Assembly: GCF_019457615.1 (NCBI RefSeq) | Contig: NZ_CP080414.1 | Span: 804,501-868,500 of the forward strand | Direction of reading: 5' to 3' | DNA from: Shewanella zhangzhouensis | GTDB lineage: Bacteria > Pseudomonadota > Gammaproteobacteria > Enterobacterales > Shewanellaceae | DNA length: 64,000 bases | Shown here: positions 8,421 to 16,228 of the stretch, in pieces | How the letters are laid out: the number at the start of each line of letters is the position of its first letter | How positions within the stretch are numbered: position 1 is the stretch's first letter | The notes under the pieces: generated by a model | The model's database searches: none | What the model saw: the letters and a program-made list of their open reading frames with translations, nothing else | Told to the model about the DNA's origin: nothing | Translations under genes and position numbers: made by a program

Positions 8421-9557
8421 GTGGATAAAGAATCACTGTCGTTTGATGAAGCGCTCAAGGACGAATCGCGCCAGTACATGCTGGCAAGCTTTCAATGGTT
8501 GAGTTTTACCAGCCTGGTGCTGCTGACTGCTGTTGGCCTCAATATCGCATTGGATCCCGGACTGGATTTGGGGTTGGATACCGCTTTTACCATGATGTTG
8601 CTGCCGGGGACGCTTTGCCTGTTACATCTGGGGCTCAGATTTACCAGGGTCTCCTGGTCGAGAAGTCTTGGTTGGAACCTCTTCTTTTTAGCGGTACTGG
8701 TCATCAGTTGGTTGATATCCATGTCGTTTCTGCGAAGCTCTGGGCTTTTAGTGTTGCCCGGAATCGAAACACTCAGCGATGTGCTCAGTCTCGCCATGGC
8801 CGTGGCGCTCTTTCCCAGCATAAAGCTGACTGCCGCTACGGTAGCGCCTTTTTTACTTTATTCGGCTTTCTATCGTTACGAAGTCTACCCGGAAAGCATT
8901 TACTTCAACGTGATGCGCAGCCTGTTTATGTTTTTGATCATCATGAGCGCCCAGCGGGTGATTTTTAAATGGTTTCAAAAAGCCGTGCGGCGCAATGTGG
9001 AAAAGCGGCGGTTGGTGAAGCATTTTCGCCGCATGGCCTTGCTTGACGGCCTTACCGGGCTCAGTAACCGGCGCCATTTTGATGAAATTCTGGATCAGGA
9101 AATTCGGGCCTCGACCCGGACCGGGCATCCGTTAAGCCTTATTCTGTTGGATATCGATTTTTTCAAACGGCTCAATGATGCGCTCGGGCATCAGGCCGGT
9201 GATGATTGTCTGCGGCAACTGGGGCAACTCTTGTCTGATGTGGCGGCCAGACCCAGGGATCTCGCGGTGCGCTATGGCGGTGAGGAGTTTGCGGTGCTGC
9301 TGCCAGAAACCACGCTAACAGGTGCGGTGGAAGTGGCCAATCGTATTGCAAAACTCCTGGCTAAAGCGGCCATCCCTCACCCTGATTCTCAGGTTGCTGC
9401 GCATATTACTGTTTCTCAGGGCTTGGTTCAGTGGCAGCGGGGAATGGATGCGGCAGCCTTGTTGGAGGCCAGTGATGCGGCCCTTTACCGGGCCAAAGAG
9501 GATGGTCGTAACCGCTACGTACAATCAACATCGCCAGTAGGGGAGATGGCGGGTTAG
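8421..9557 (+). CDS. Membrane-bound diguanylate cyclase (GGDEF)
   Basis: The 378-residue protein has about six hydrophobic segments in residues 20-190 and a C-terminal GGDEF domain that makes cyclic di-GMP from GTP. The active-site loop is RYGGEEF around residues 287-293, with the substrate motif FFKRLNDALGHQAGDD upstream. An inhibitory RxxD site (RPRD) sits five residues before GGEEF, so product inhibition is expected. There is no EAL domain. The start is a GTG with a weak GGAAA upstream; the N-terminal residues before the first helix are plausible but the start is not certain. It probably helps control the switch between surface-attached and motile life. Confidence 0.9.
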   Translation: MDKESLSFDEALKDESRQYMLASFQWLSFTSLVLLTAVGLNIALDPGLDLGLDTAFTMMLLPGTLCLLHLGLRFTRVSWSRSLGWNLFFLAVLVISWLISMSFLRSSGLLVLPGIETLSDVLSLAMAVALFPSIKLTAATVAPFLLYSAFYRYEVYPESIYFNVMRSLFMFLIIMSAQRVIFKWFQKAVRRNVEKRRLVKHFRRMALLDGLTGLSNRRHFDEILDQEIRASTRTGHPLSLILLDIDFFKRLNDALGHQAGDDCLRQLGQLLSDVAARPRDLAVRYGGEEFAVLLPETTLTGAVEVANRIAKLLAKAAIPHPDSQVAAHITVSQGLVQWQRGMDAAALLEASDAALYRAKEDGRNRYVQSTSPVGEMAG

Positions 9558-9663
9558 ACAGGCATTTTTTGATTTTGTTCATAAAAGTTAGTCAAAAAGT
9601 TGTCAATTTGTTGCTCAAGCCTAAGCTTAAAGTCGGATACACCTGACAAATAAAGGGTTTTGT

Positions 9664-10749
9664 ATGAAGCACAAATTGGCTATCTGTCTTGGTACGCTGC
9701 TGCTCTCTGCACCGGCGTTGGCCGAGATTAATATATCCGGGTTTGCCTCTGTGGTCGGTGGCAAGGTGTTGGAAGGCAGTGGGGTGGAAGAGTTTGGGCT
9801 CGAACCCACCTTCCTGGCCGATTATCCCCTGGTGGGTGCCTACACAGAGGAGTTCAGCTTTGAACCCGACACCCTGTTTGGCCTGCAAATTTCTGCTGAC
9901 CTTCTGGACGGACTTTCCGCTACGGCGCAAATCGTCTCCCGGGGCGCAGACGACTTCTCTGCCAGCTTTGAGTGGGCTTATCTGTCCTATGAGCTGAACG
10001 AACACTGGACATTACAAGCCGGTAAAAAACGCCTGCCGCTTTACTACTACAGCGATTTCTTTGATGTGGGCTACGCCTATCCCTGGATTAGGCCACCCGC
10101 AGACAATTACACCTGGCAGATTTTTAACTACACAGGCGTGAGTGCCCTTTATAACTACCTGATAGGGGATTGGACGCTGACAGGTCAGGTGTATTTTGGC
10201 CGCGAAGATGATGAGCCCAACAAGCTGTTGTCGGAATTCTTTTTCGGCGAGTCCACCCGGGAAATCTGGAAAGACATAGGTGGCGTGGTGGTGCAGCTTA
10301 ACTATGAATGGCTGGATATACGTCTCACCCATATGCAGTACACCAACGAGCGCTTCATCGGTGGTGAACAGGTGGAGTGGGACGGTGAAACCGAACGTGA
10401 TGGAAAATTTTATGGTTTGTCGGTCAACATCGATTGGAACAATCTGGTGGTGCTGACTGAAGTCAATCGCTTGACCCTCCAAGACTCGGATCTTGATACC
10501 TATTTGGTGACTCTGGGTTATCGCATTAAAGACTTTATGCCTTTTGTCTCTTATTCCGACTTTGATGATGGCAGTGAAATCCACAACACCACTTCCGTGG
10601 GGCTTCGCTGGGATTTCCACCCATCGGCTGCCTTTAAAATCCAATATGACGATGTAAAAGACGACGGAACCGGGGCCGGTACCGACGACTCCTGGCGGGT
10701 TGCCGGGGACTCCAAGTCAATCAGCCTGGGTGTAGACCTGGTATTTTAG
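9664..10749 (+). CDS. Outer-membrane beta-barrel (porin-like) protein
   Basis: The 361-residue product starts with a signal peptide (cleavage after APALA near residue 20) and continues as alternating amphipathic strands rich in aromatic residues. It ends in LGVDLVF with the C-terminal phenylalanine used for barrel insertion. It resembles the putative porins of Alteromonadales, but I do not recognise a specific channel family. It is followed after nine bases by a PstS-like periplasmic protein and then by a chemoreceptor, all in the same direction. This suggests a joint role in sensing or capturing a small solute, perhaps phosphate or another oxyanion. Confidence 0.8.
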   Translation: MKHKLAICLGTLLLSAPALAEINISGFASVVGGKVLEGSGVEEFGLEPTFLADYPLVGAYTEEFSFEPDTLFGLQISADLLDGLSATAQIVSRGADDFSASFEWAYLSYELNEHWTLQAGKKRLPLYYYSDFFDVGYAYPWIRPPADNYTWQIFNYTGVSALYNYLIGDWTLTGQVYFGREDDEPNKLLSEFFFGESTREIWKDIGGVVVQLNYEWLDIRLTHMQYTNERFIGGEQVEWDGETERDGKFYGLSVNIDWNNLVVLTEVNRLTLQDSDLDTYLVTLGYRIKDFMPFVSYSDFDDGSEIHNTTSVGLRWDFHPSAAFKIQYDDVKDDGTGAGTDDSWRVAGDSKSISLGVDLVF

Positions 10750-10758
10750 GAGAGAGCC

Positions 10759-11166
10759 ATGAAAACCGTGATTTCTGCCATCCTTTTATGCCTGAGCGCC
10801 ATGCAGGCCTGGGCCGGGGTAGCCGTGATAGTGCATCCAGGTAATGGCGACACTATTGATAAAAAGGCGATTGAGAATATTTATCTGGGCAAAACCAAGT
10901 CCTTTCCCGGCGGCAGTCAGGCCGTGCCGGTGAACATAGAGTCCGGGCCTGTCAGGGAAGCCTTCGATACCAATGTACTGGGTAAGTCATCCAGTCAACT
11001 CAAGTCATACTGGTCACAGAAGGTCTTTACAGGAAAGGGCACTCCCCCCAAGGAAGTGACCACTGCCGAAGAGGTACTGGGACTGGTGTCCTCCAATCCC
11101 AACATTATTGGCTATATTGATAGTAGTCAGGTAAATGGCTCGGTAAAGGTGGTTGCCGAGTTCTAA
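10759..11166 (+). CDS. Small PstS-like periplasmic substrate-binding protein
   Basis: The 135-residue product has a signal peptide (cleavage after MQAWA near residue 19) and one lobe of the PBP-like fold seen in phosphate-binding PstS proteins: IENIYLGKTKSFPGG, PVNIESGPVREAF and NPNIIGYIDSSQV. Full PstS proteins are more than twice as long, so this may be a stand-alone binding or scaffold domain. No ABC transporter genes accompany it. The coupling to a barrel protein and a methyl-accepting protein suggests it presents a ligand to the chemoreceptor, which is an inference. Confidence 0.78.
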   Translation: MKTVISAILLCLSAMQAWAGVAVIVHPGNGDTIDKKAIENIYLGKTKSFPGGSQAVPVNIESGPVREAFDTNVLGKSSSQLKSYWSQKVFTGKGTPPKEVTTAEEVLGLVSSNPNIIGYIDSSQVNGSVKVVAEF

Positions 11167-11171
11167 CTGGC

Positions 11172-11193
11172 GGTGCCGACTCAGATCGGCACC
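11172..11193 (+). other. Intercistronic hairpin between PstS-like and chemoreceptor genes
   Basis: GGTGCCGA pairs perfectly with TCGGCACC around a six-base loop, followed by CCTTTT. It can act as a partial terminator or mRNA stabiliser that sets different levels for the two genes. Confidence 0.65.
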
Positions 11194-11211
11194 CCTTTTA
11201 AGGGGCTGTCT

Positions 11212-12831
11212 ATGACATGGTTTAATAACCTTCCCATCTTTAAAAAAGTCGGTGTCATCTTCATCATTTCTGTGATCATCTTTGCGGTGAACCTGGCTAT
11301 CAGTCTGGTCTCTATCAATAAAAATCGTGAAACCCTGGGATTTATGGAAGAGAAGATTTACCAGCGGGTTGAACTGGCCAACCAAAATTTGATGTTGGTG
11401 CAGCGGCTCGAGGAGGTATACACCCAGGCGGTGTCATTTGCCGATGAAGACCTGTTGGAGCAAGCAGGCGGCCTGCATGAAAACCTGGCGGCCAACCTAA
11501 CGCTGTTGCAGAGCTCAGACATAAAAGAGACCGACACGCTTCGACAGATGCAGTCGCAGCTCGCCAATTACAACCAGATAACCTCTGGCTTGGCAAAGAG
11601 CATGTTGGATGGTTCTGCAGATATGGCCAACATAGGTGCCATCAGTCAGAAAAAGTCCGCTGTATATGAAGCCCTGCTGGGTCATGTGCAGCAATACAAG
11701 CAGGCCAAGGTATTGGAGTTCAAAAATACCATCAAGGAGGCCGCCGACAGATCGCAAAACAGCCTCTGGCTAACCATGGTGGTGGGGGTTGTGCTGCTGC
11801 TGTTTATGGCCATAGTGACCATGTCCATCGCCCGTGCAATCAGCGCCAGTGCCAAAGGGGTGGCCCATTCCCTTGGTGAACTCGCCGATGGCAAGGGGGA
11901 TTTGCGACATCAACTACCCGCCAGCAGTCGCGACGAGCTTGGGCAGGTGTCCAGTAACTTCAATCGCTTTTTGGGACTCCTGGCCGATTCTATCCAGAGG
12001 GTAGTGAATGTCACGTCGCCGCTGCTCAAGAATGCCCATGATTTGAAAGACAAGATGGAAACGGCAACGGGCGCTACCCAGCGTCAGAGTCATGATGCTC
12101 AAACCGTTCAGGCCTCTATGGAAGAGATGCGCCTGTCGGTGATTGATATTTCCCATAATGCCAGTCAGGCAGCAGATGCGGCGCAAATAGCAGAGCGTGA
12201 AGCCATGGACGGGATGGCAGTGGTACAACGCACCATGGACATCTCTTTGGAGTTGAACCGCGAAATTGAACATGCGGCCAATGCCATTAATGAATTGGCG
12301 AAAGATACGGAAAGTGTCAGTTCGATACTGAATGTCATCACGTCCATTGCCGAGCAAACCAACCTGTTGGCACTGAATGCGGCCATTGAGGCGGCGAGGG
12401 CTGGCGAGCAGGGGCGGGGTTTTGCGGTGGTCGCAGATGAAGTGCGTGCCCTGGCATCGAAAACCGCTGATGCCACCAAGGAAATTCGTGAGGTACTGTC
12501 CCGGCTCAAAGGCGCCGCCGAATCATCTGTCAGTACCATGACAGTGGCTATGTCCAAGTCGAGTGAAAACGAGGAGCATGCCCAAAAGACGGGGTTGGCG
12601 CTCAAGACCATTCAGGAACAAATTGTCAGTATCAATGCCATGAACACCCACATTGCCAGGTCAACCGATGAGCAGTCTCAGGTGGCCTCCAGGGTGGTGG
12701 ATAATGTGGTTGATATGAATGCGTCTTTCGAACAAACCCTGAATATTCTGGATCAGGTGCATCAGGTTTCCTCTGAGTTATCTGAGTTTGCCGAAGAGCT
12801 GCAAAGCGCGACGTCCCAATTCAAGTTGTAA
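11212..12831 (+). CDS. Methyl-accepting chemotaxis protein
   Basis: The 539-residue transmembrane chemoreceptor has a first membrane segment at residues 10-32, a periplasmic helical sensor of about 150 residues, a second membrane segment near 183-205, a HAMP linker and a cytoplasmic signalling rod. The hairpin tip EQTNLLALNAAIEAARAGEQ is the highly conserved CheA/CheW contact region. The ATG at 11212 has AAGGGG at six bases; an upstream GTG would lie inside the intercistronic hairpin. Its position after a barrel and a PstS-like protein suggests it reads the occupancy of that binding protein. No CheB/CheR pentapeptide tether is seen at the C-terminus. Confidence 0.93.
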   Translation: MTWFNNLPIFKKVGVIFIISVIIFAVNLAISLVSINKNRETLGFMEEKIYQRVELANQNLMLVQRLEEVYTQAVSFADEDLLEQAGGLHENLAANLTLLQSSDIKETDTLRQMQSQLANYNQITSGLAKSMLDGSADMANIGAISQKKSAVYEALLGHVQQYKQAKVLEFKNTIKEAADRSQNSLWLTMVVGVVLLLFMAIVTMSIARAISASAKGVAHSLGELADGKGDLRHQLPASSRDELGQVSSNFNRFLGLLADSIQRVVNVTSPLLKNAHDLKDKMETATGATQRQSHDAQTVQASMEEMRLSVIDISHNASQAADAAQIAEREAMDGMAVVQRTMDISLELNREIEHAANAINELAKDTESVSSILNVITSIAEQTNLLALNAAIEAARAGEQGRGFAVVADEVRALASKTADATKEIREVLSRLKGAAESSVSTMTVAMSKSSENEEHAQKTGLALKTIQEQIVSINAMNTHIARSTDEQSQVASRVVDNVVDMNASFEQTLNILDQVHQVSSELSEFAEELQSATSQFKL

Positions 12832-12932
12832 GTGCTCTATAACAAGTTGCAGGGATGAGCTGAGTCAGTGTGGATACAGTCACAGTATGCTATTTAGTGA
12901 GCATCTGTAGGTAACCTGATGATGGGGGACGT

Positions 12933-13175
12933 GTGAGACATTGGCGAATGGGCTTATTACTGGCACTGATTCTTTTAAACCTTGGGGGCTGTGCCCAGAT
13001 GTTGTGCGAGCTTAGAACCGACAGGGATCCTGTTGACCCTTATGGTGACCGGCGTCAGTGTGAGGCGCAGGTAGAGCAGTATATGGACGAAAGAGCGGCC
13101 GAAAAACAAAAGCGCCTGGCTCGAGAGCAGCAGGCGCTGTTGGATGAGGCCATTGCCTCCCGCATTGAACGCTGA
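12933..13175 (+). CDS. Small lipoprotein, function unknown
   Basis: The 80-residue product has a short hydrophobic N-terminus ending in a lipobox (LNLGGC, lipidated Cys near residue 20), then a charged helical tail rich in Glu, Gln, Arg and Lys that may form a coiled coil. It starts at a GTG with GGGGG seven bases upstream. I do not recognise the family. It follows the chemoreceptor gene after 101 bases and converges with a motility-associated gene after three bases, with no terminator between them. Confidence 0.7.
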   Translation: MRHWRMGLLLALILLNLGGCAQMLCELRTDRDPVDPYGDRRQCEAQVEQYMDERAAEKQKRLAREQQALLDEAIASRIER

Positions 13176-13178
13176 CGG

Positions 13179-13367
13179 TCAGGCGGTGGTGTCTATATTG
13201 TGGCCAATGTTGCCAACGGGTTCTGCCTTTGGGGCAGGCGCGGTGGCTGCAGCAATCAGGTCGACGGCGATTTGCCCTTCCACTTTTTGCTGATCTTTCG
13301 CCAGTTGTGCCACCTTCACGCCAATGGCGCCGTGGCTCAGATTGGGTTCAATGCTGTTGATGCTCAT
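13179..13367 (-). CDS. YjfB-like putative motility protein
   Basis: The 62-residue product resembles the small YjfB family of putative motility proteins: a short N-terminal helix with SINSIEPNLSHGAIGVKVAQLAKDQ, followed by QIAVDLIAAA and an Ala/Pro-rich tail. Such proteins occur in flagellated bacteria, but their role is unproven. It has no signal peptide. Its start lies 124 bases downstream of the stop of the thioredoxin-CcdA gene on the same strand and probably has its own promoter. Confidence 0.65.
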   Translation of the reverse strand: MSINSIEPNLSHGAIGVKVAQLAKDQQKVEGQIAVDLIAAATAPAPKAEPVGNIGHNIDTTA

Positions 13368-13491
13368 CGACGGAAAACTCCTCCAGACTGCATGTGGTCG
13401 ATACCGGCTTATCGGCCATCATGCAGTAAACTTTAGCGCTACGGTCGCTCATTGCAAGGGCTCATTGCAACGGAACATGGCGCCTTTGGCA

Positions 13492-14874
13492 TCAGCTTTG
13501 ACGGGCGGTAAGTAACTTTCGCCCAATAATCAACACGCTGGTAATGCCGATGGAACCGAGGATCAACGCCACCGCCAGCACCACATTTTGCAGTGAGGTG
13601 GGATCAAGTACCAGCATGCCACCCAAGCCCACCATCATGATGCCAGACATCAGCTTGAGGGTTTGCCCCTCCTTCTCGCTCAGTTTGCGCTTACCCAGTG
13701 TCAGGGCAAACACCAGCACTATCAGCGCCAACGGGATCACGTAGACGACGTTGTACATCACCAGATAAAAATACCGCTCGGCTGCGGGCAGCTCGTGCAT
13801 GGCCAGCACACTGGTATAAATCATCGGGAAGCCGGCGGTGCAGAGCAGCTCGTAAGCGTTGGCGAGGATGGCCAGCACTGTGGTGCCCAGGATCATGGCA
13901 GTCATGGAGCTGGCACTGGACAGCTTGCCCATGCGTTTAATCAGCCCTGTGCGTTTTTCGGCGGACATCGACAGACTGACATCGCCCTTTTCAAAGAAAA
14001 ATTCTTTGACGTTGATGGTACCTGCCACCAGCGCCAGCAAACCGGCGGCGAGAATGATGTTACCACCATCCCCATCGGCGCCCAGCAGTTCAAACATGTT
14101 GAGCCAGGCGGTCATAAACAGGAAGTAAATAAAGCCTGAGAAGAACACGAAAATGCCGCCGACAACCAGCATTCGACTGCGGCTCTTGGCGTTAACCATG
14201 ATGGACAGCAAAAACAGCAGCACGAAAAAGGCGCAGGGATTGAAGGCATCCACGCCGGCCAGCACCAGGGTCAGCAGTGGCAGGGATAGCTGGTCCGGTG
14301 TGACAACGCCGATAAAGGGTAATTCGACCGGCTGTACATCGGAGCTGGCGGCTTCTTCACCCAGATCGCAGGTGCCGGCCTCACCGGCGGAGCTGCAGGT
14401 ACCAAAGAGCGGCTGTTGTGTGTTGGATGCAGGAGTTATCGCGGGGCCATCGTCACCGACTGTACCACCGAGGCTGCGATAACACTCCTTGAGCCTGCCA
14501 AGCAGGTATTGGCCTGTGACCTCGGCGCTGCTGTAGCCCACGCTGGCCTTACCGCAAATGGCGAAATAGGGCACAGAGCGTGCCTCTGAGCCGGTGGACT
14601 TGGCGACGGCCTGCCATTTTTCCCGGGCACCGGGCGCCGTGATCATATAAGACTCGAGGGAAATCCAGGGATACTGCTCTGGCAGTGCATCGATAAAAGG
14701 ATGGGCCTCGGCGCAGTGGGGGCAGGTCTTGGACCAGAAAAAATAGAGCTTTACCACAGGCTTGCCGTCGGCATCTGTCTGATGCCAAACCGGTGATGTG
14801 GTGAGATCTTCAGTGGCTGAAAATGCCGGAATAGACAATAGCATCAGTAATGAAAGCAAGATTGCGCGGACCAT
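13492..14874 (-). CDS. Thioredoxin-like/CcdA-type membrane thiol-disulfide protein
   Basis: The 460-residue protein starts with a signal peptide (cleavage after PAFSA), continues with a periplasmic thioredoxin-like domain bearing the redox motif CPHC (FFWSKTCPHCAEAH), a short spacer with two more cysteines (GTCSS and GTCDLG), and then a membrane domain of about six helices. That membrane domain has the CcdA/DsbD-type cysteines in FNPCAFF and ELLCTAGFP. It should shuttle reducing power across the inner membrane to periplasmic thiols. The domain order (thioredoxin first) differs from DsbD. The start has GGAGG five bases upstream. The exact partner is unknown; cytochrome c maturation or a periplasmic oxidoreductase is possible. 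Confidence 0.85.
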   Translation of the reverse strand: MVRAILLSLLMLLSIPAFSATEDLTTSPVWHQTDADGKPVVKLYFFWSKTCPHCAEAHPFIDALPEQYPWISLESYMITAPGAREKWQAVAKSTGSEARSVPYFAICGKASVGYSSAEVTGQYLLGRLKECYRSLGGTVGDDGPAITPASNTQQPLFGTCSSAGEAGTCDLGEEAASSDVQPVELPFIGVVTPDQLSLPLLTLVLAGVDAFNPCAFFVLLFLLSIMVNAKSRSRMLVVGGIFVFFSGFIYFLFMTAWLNMFELLGADGDGGNIILAAGLLALVAGTINVKEFFFEKGDVSLSMSAEKRTGLIKRMGKLSSASSMTAMILGTTVLAILANAYELLCTAGFPMIYTSVLAMHELPAAERYFYLVMYNVVYVIPLALIVLVFALTLGKRKLSEKEGQTLKLMSGIMMVGLGGMLVLDPTSLQNVVLAVALILGSIGITSVLIIGRKLLTARQS

Positions 14875-14886
14875 AGGGCCTCCAGA

Positions 14887-14901
14887 CCCACCTCAGGTGG
14901 G
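14887..14901 (-). other. Hairpin in the leader of the thioredoxin-CcdA gene
   Basis: CCCACC-TCA-GGTGGG lies just upstream of the ribosome-binding site of the leftward gene. Its position could affect translation initiation. Confidence 0.4.
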
Positions 14902-15042
14902 AAGCAAAGACAAAACCTCTGACTCTACTTTACTGAAATCCCCATGGCGGATTAAATCATGCTTTCAAAACTGCAAAACACATCAGAAAAATACCGGAAT
15001 TGAGATCAAGATGCCCCTGGGGTCACCGAAAGGTCTTTGATT

Positions 15043-15489
15043 TCAAAGACGGTGTTCGGCGACGGAGGCATCGGCCAACATTTGGCCTTGGTCTTCATCA
15101 CTGGTCTTGCACCATTTCAATGCCAGGGCGCGGCTTTCGGTATCCACCGCAGTACGAATACGGCTTACCATCACAGCGCCAAAGCCTGCGTTGGTCAGGT
15201 AGCTTTTTACCCGCTCGATACGGCGCTCGGCGAGCCACATATTGTATTTTTGCAGCTCATCGTCACCGGCATTGCGATTGAATGCAAATTCGAGCAACAG
15301 ATAACCATTACCTGTGTCGGCACTGGTTTGTTGGGTTTCAAGCAGTTGTTTCAGGGTGGCAGTGCCCGCGGCATCGAAGTAGGAGCTGTTTTTGTCGAAA
15401 TTCACAGCACCGAGCTCTGTAATGCCTTCACAGCTGGCGCTGGCGCCAAAAACTGCAAGGCTTATTATCATAGTTATATGTTTCAGCAT
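15043..15489 (-). CDS. OmpA-like C-terminal domain protein
   Basis: The 148-residue product has a signal peptide (MLKHITMIISLAVFGASA) and a single OmpA-like domain: VNFDKNSSYFDAAGTATLKQL matches the first strand and helix, and NMWLAERRIERVKSYLTNAG the conserved LSxxRAxxVxxYL helix. Such domains bind peptidoglycan in the periplasm. A lipobox is not evident, although a Cys lies near the cleavage site (ASASCEG, residue 20), so lipidation is possible. The gene is alone between the thioredoxin-CcdA gene and the divergent OhrR-like regulator. Confidence 0.78.
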   Translation of the reverse strand: MLKHITMIISLAVFGASASCEGITELGAVNFDKNSSYFDAAGTATLKQLLETQQTSADTGNGYLLLEFAFNRNAGDDELQKYNMWLAERRIERVKSYLTNAGFGAVMVSRIRTAVDTESRALALKWCKTSDEDQGQMLADASVAEHRL

Positions 15490-15792
15490 CCTTCACCTTT
15501 AAAGAACAAAATCCTGTAAATCCTGGGTTCTTTAGGCCTGCCACTGTAAGGGAAAGCCCAGCGGAATTCAATTTGTAGACAGAGGCAAACAGGGTGGTTT
15601 CAGTTTCGAAAAAAACGTCAGAAAACCAACGCCGCAACCTGGCTGTCTCTGTCTCTCTTTTCGGTGTTTGGGTGTCAGTAAATTGGCTGAGACAATTTGT
15701 AATTTTTCACTGAAATTGGCTCGCCATAGGGTCATTTTTTTTGCTATAACACAACTAATTTGTGTGCAATATAAATCGATGTGAGGCTTCAG
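15490..15792. other. Intergenic region between divergent OmpA-like and OhrR-like genes
   Basis: These 303 bases hold the promoter regions of both divergent genes. The only element I can support is the inverted repeat at 15749-15765. No small gene, RNA gene or mobile element was seen. Confidence 0.6.
15749..15765 (+). promoter_or_regulatory. Probable autoregulatory operator of the OhrR-like gene
   Basis: ACACAA-N5-TTGTGT is a perfect inverted repeat 28 bases before the regulator start, overlapping the expected promoter. MarR/OhrR proteins commonly bind such AT-rich palindromes to repress their own operon. The role is inferred from position and symmetry. Confidence 0.55.
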
Positions 15793-16227
15793 GTGCAAGA
15801 TACTCTGGCTTTGGACCGACAGGTCTGCTTTTCGCTCTATCGGGCGAGTAATGCGATGATCCGCGCCTATCGTCCCGTGTTGGATGGGCTTGGACTGACA
15901 TATCCCCAATATCTGGTGATGCTGGTGCTCTGGGAAGAAGAAGGCCTCAGCGTAAAATCGCTGGGTGAGCGCCTGCATTTGGACTCGGGTACCCTGACGC
16001 CACTGCTCAAACGCCTGGAACAAAAGGGCCTGGTCAGCCGTGGCCGTTCGGAGCACGATGAAAGAGTCAGGGTGCTGCATTTAACCGACGATGGCAGGCT
16101 CCTCAAACGCGGTGCCCGGGATATTCCCGACAGAATGCGCTGCATGGTGGGGACCGGACTGGAAGAACTGGCCGAGCTGAAAAGATTGTGCGACAAAGCG
16201 GCCAAGTTATTGGAGCGGGAATCCTAG
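15793..16227 (+). CDS. OhrR-like MarR-family regulator
   Basis: The 144-residue winged-helix protein matches the OhrR branch of MarR regulators, which derepress targets when a conserved N-terminal cysteine is oxidised by organic peroxides. That cysteine is present (RQVCFSLYRASNA, Cys12), as are the recognition helix region SGTLTPLLKRLEQKGLVSR and the wing RSEHDERVRVLHLT. The GTG at 15793 has GAGG six bases upstream; an alternative GTG at 15781 would start inside that site. The stop is one base before the start of a GlpD-like flavoprotein gene, so the two are cotranscribed. Usual OhrR partners (Ohr) are not in the window. Confidence 0.87.
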   Translation: MQDTLALDRQVCFSLYRASNAMIRAYRPVLDGLGLTYPQYLVMLVLWEEEGLSVKSLGERLHLDSGTLTPLLKRLEQKGLVSRGRSEHDERVRVLHLTDDGRLLKRGARDIPDRMRCMVGTGLEELAELKRLCDKAAKLLERES

Positions 16228-16228
16228 G

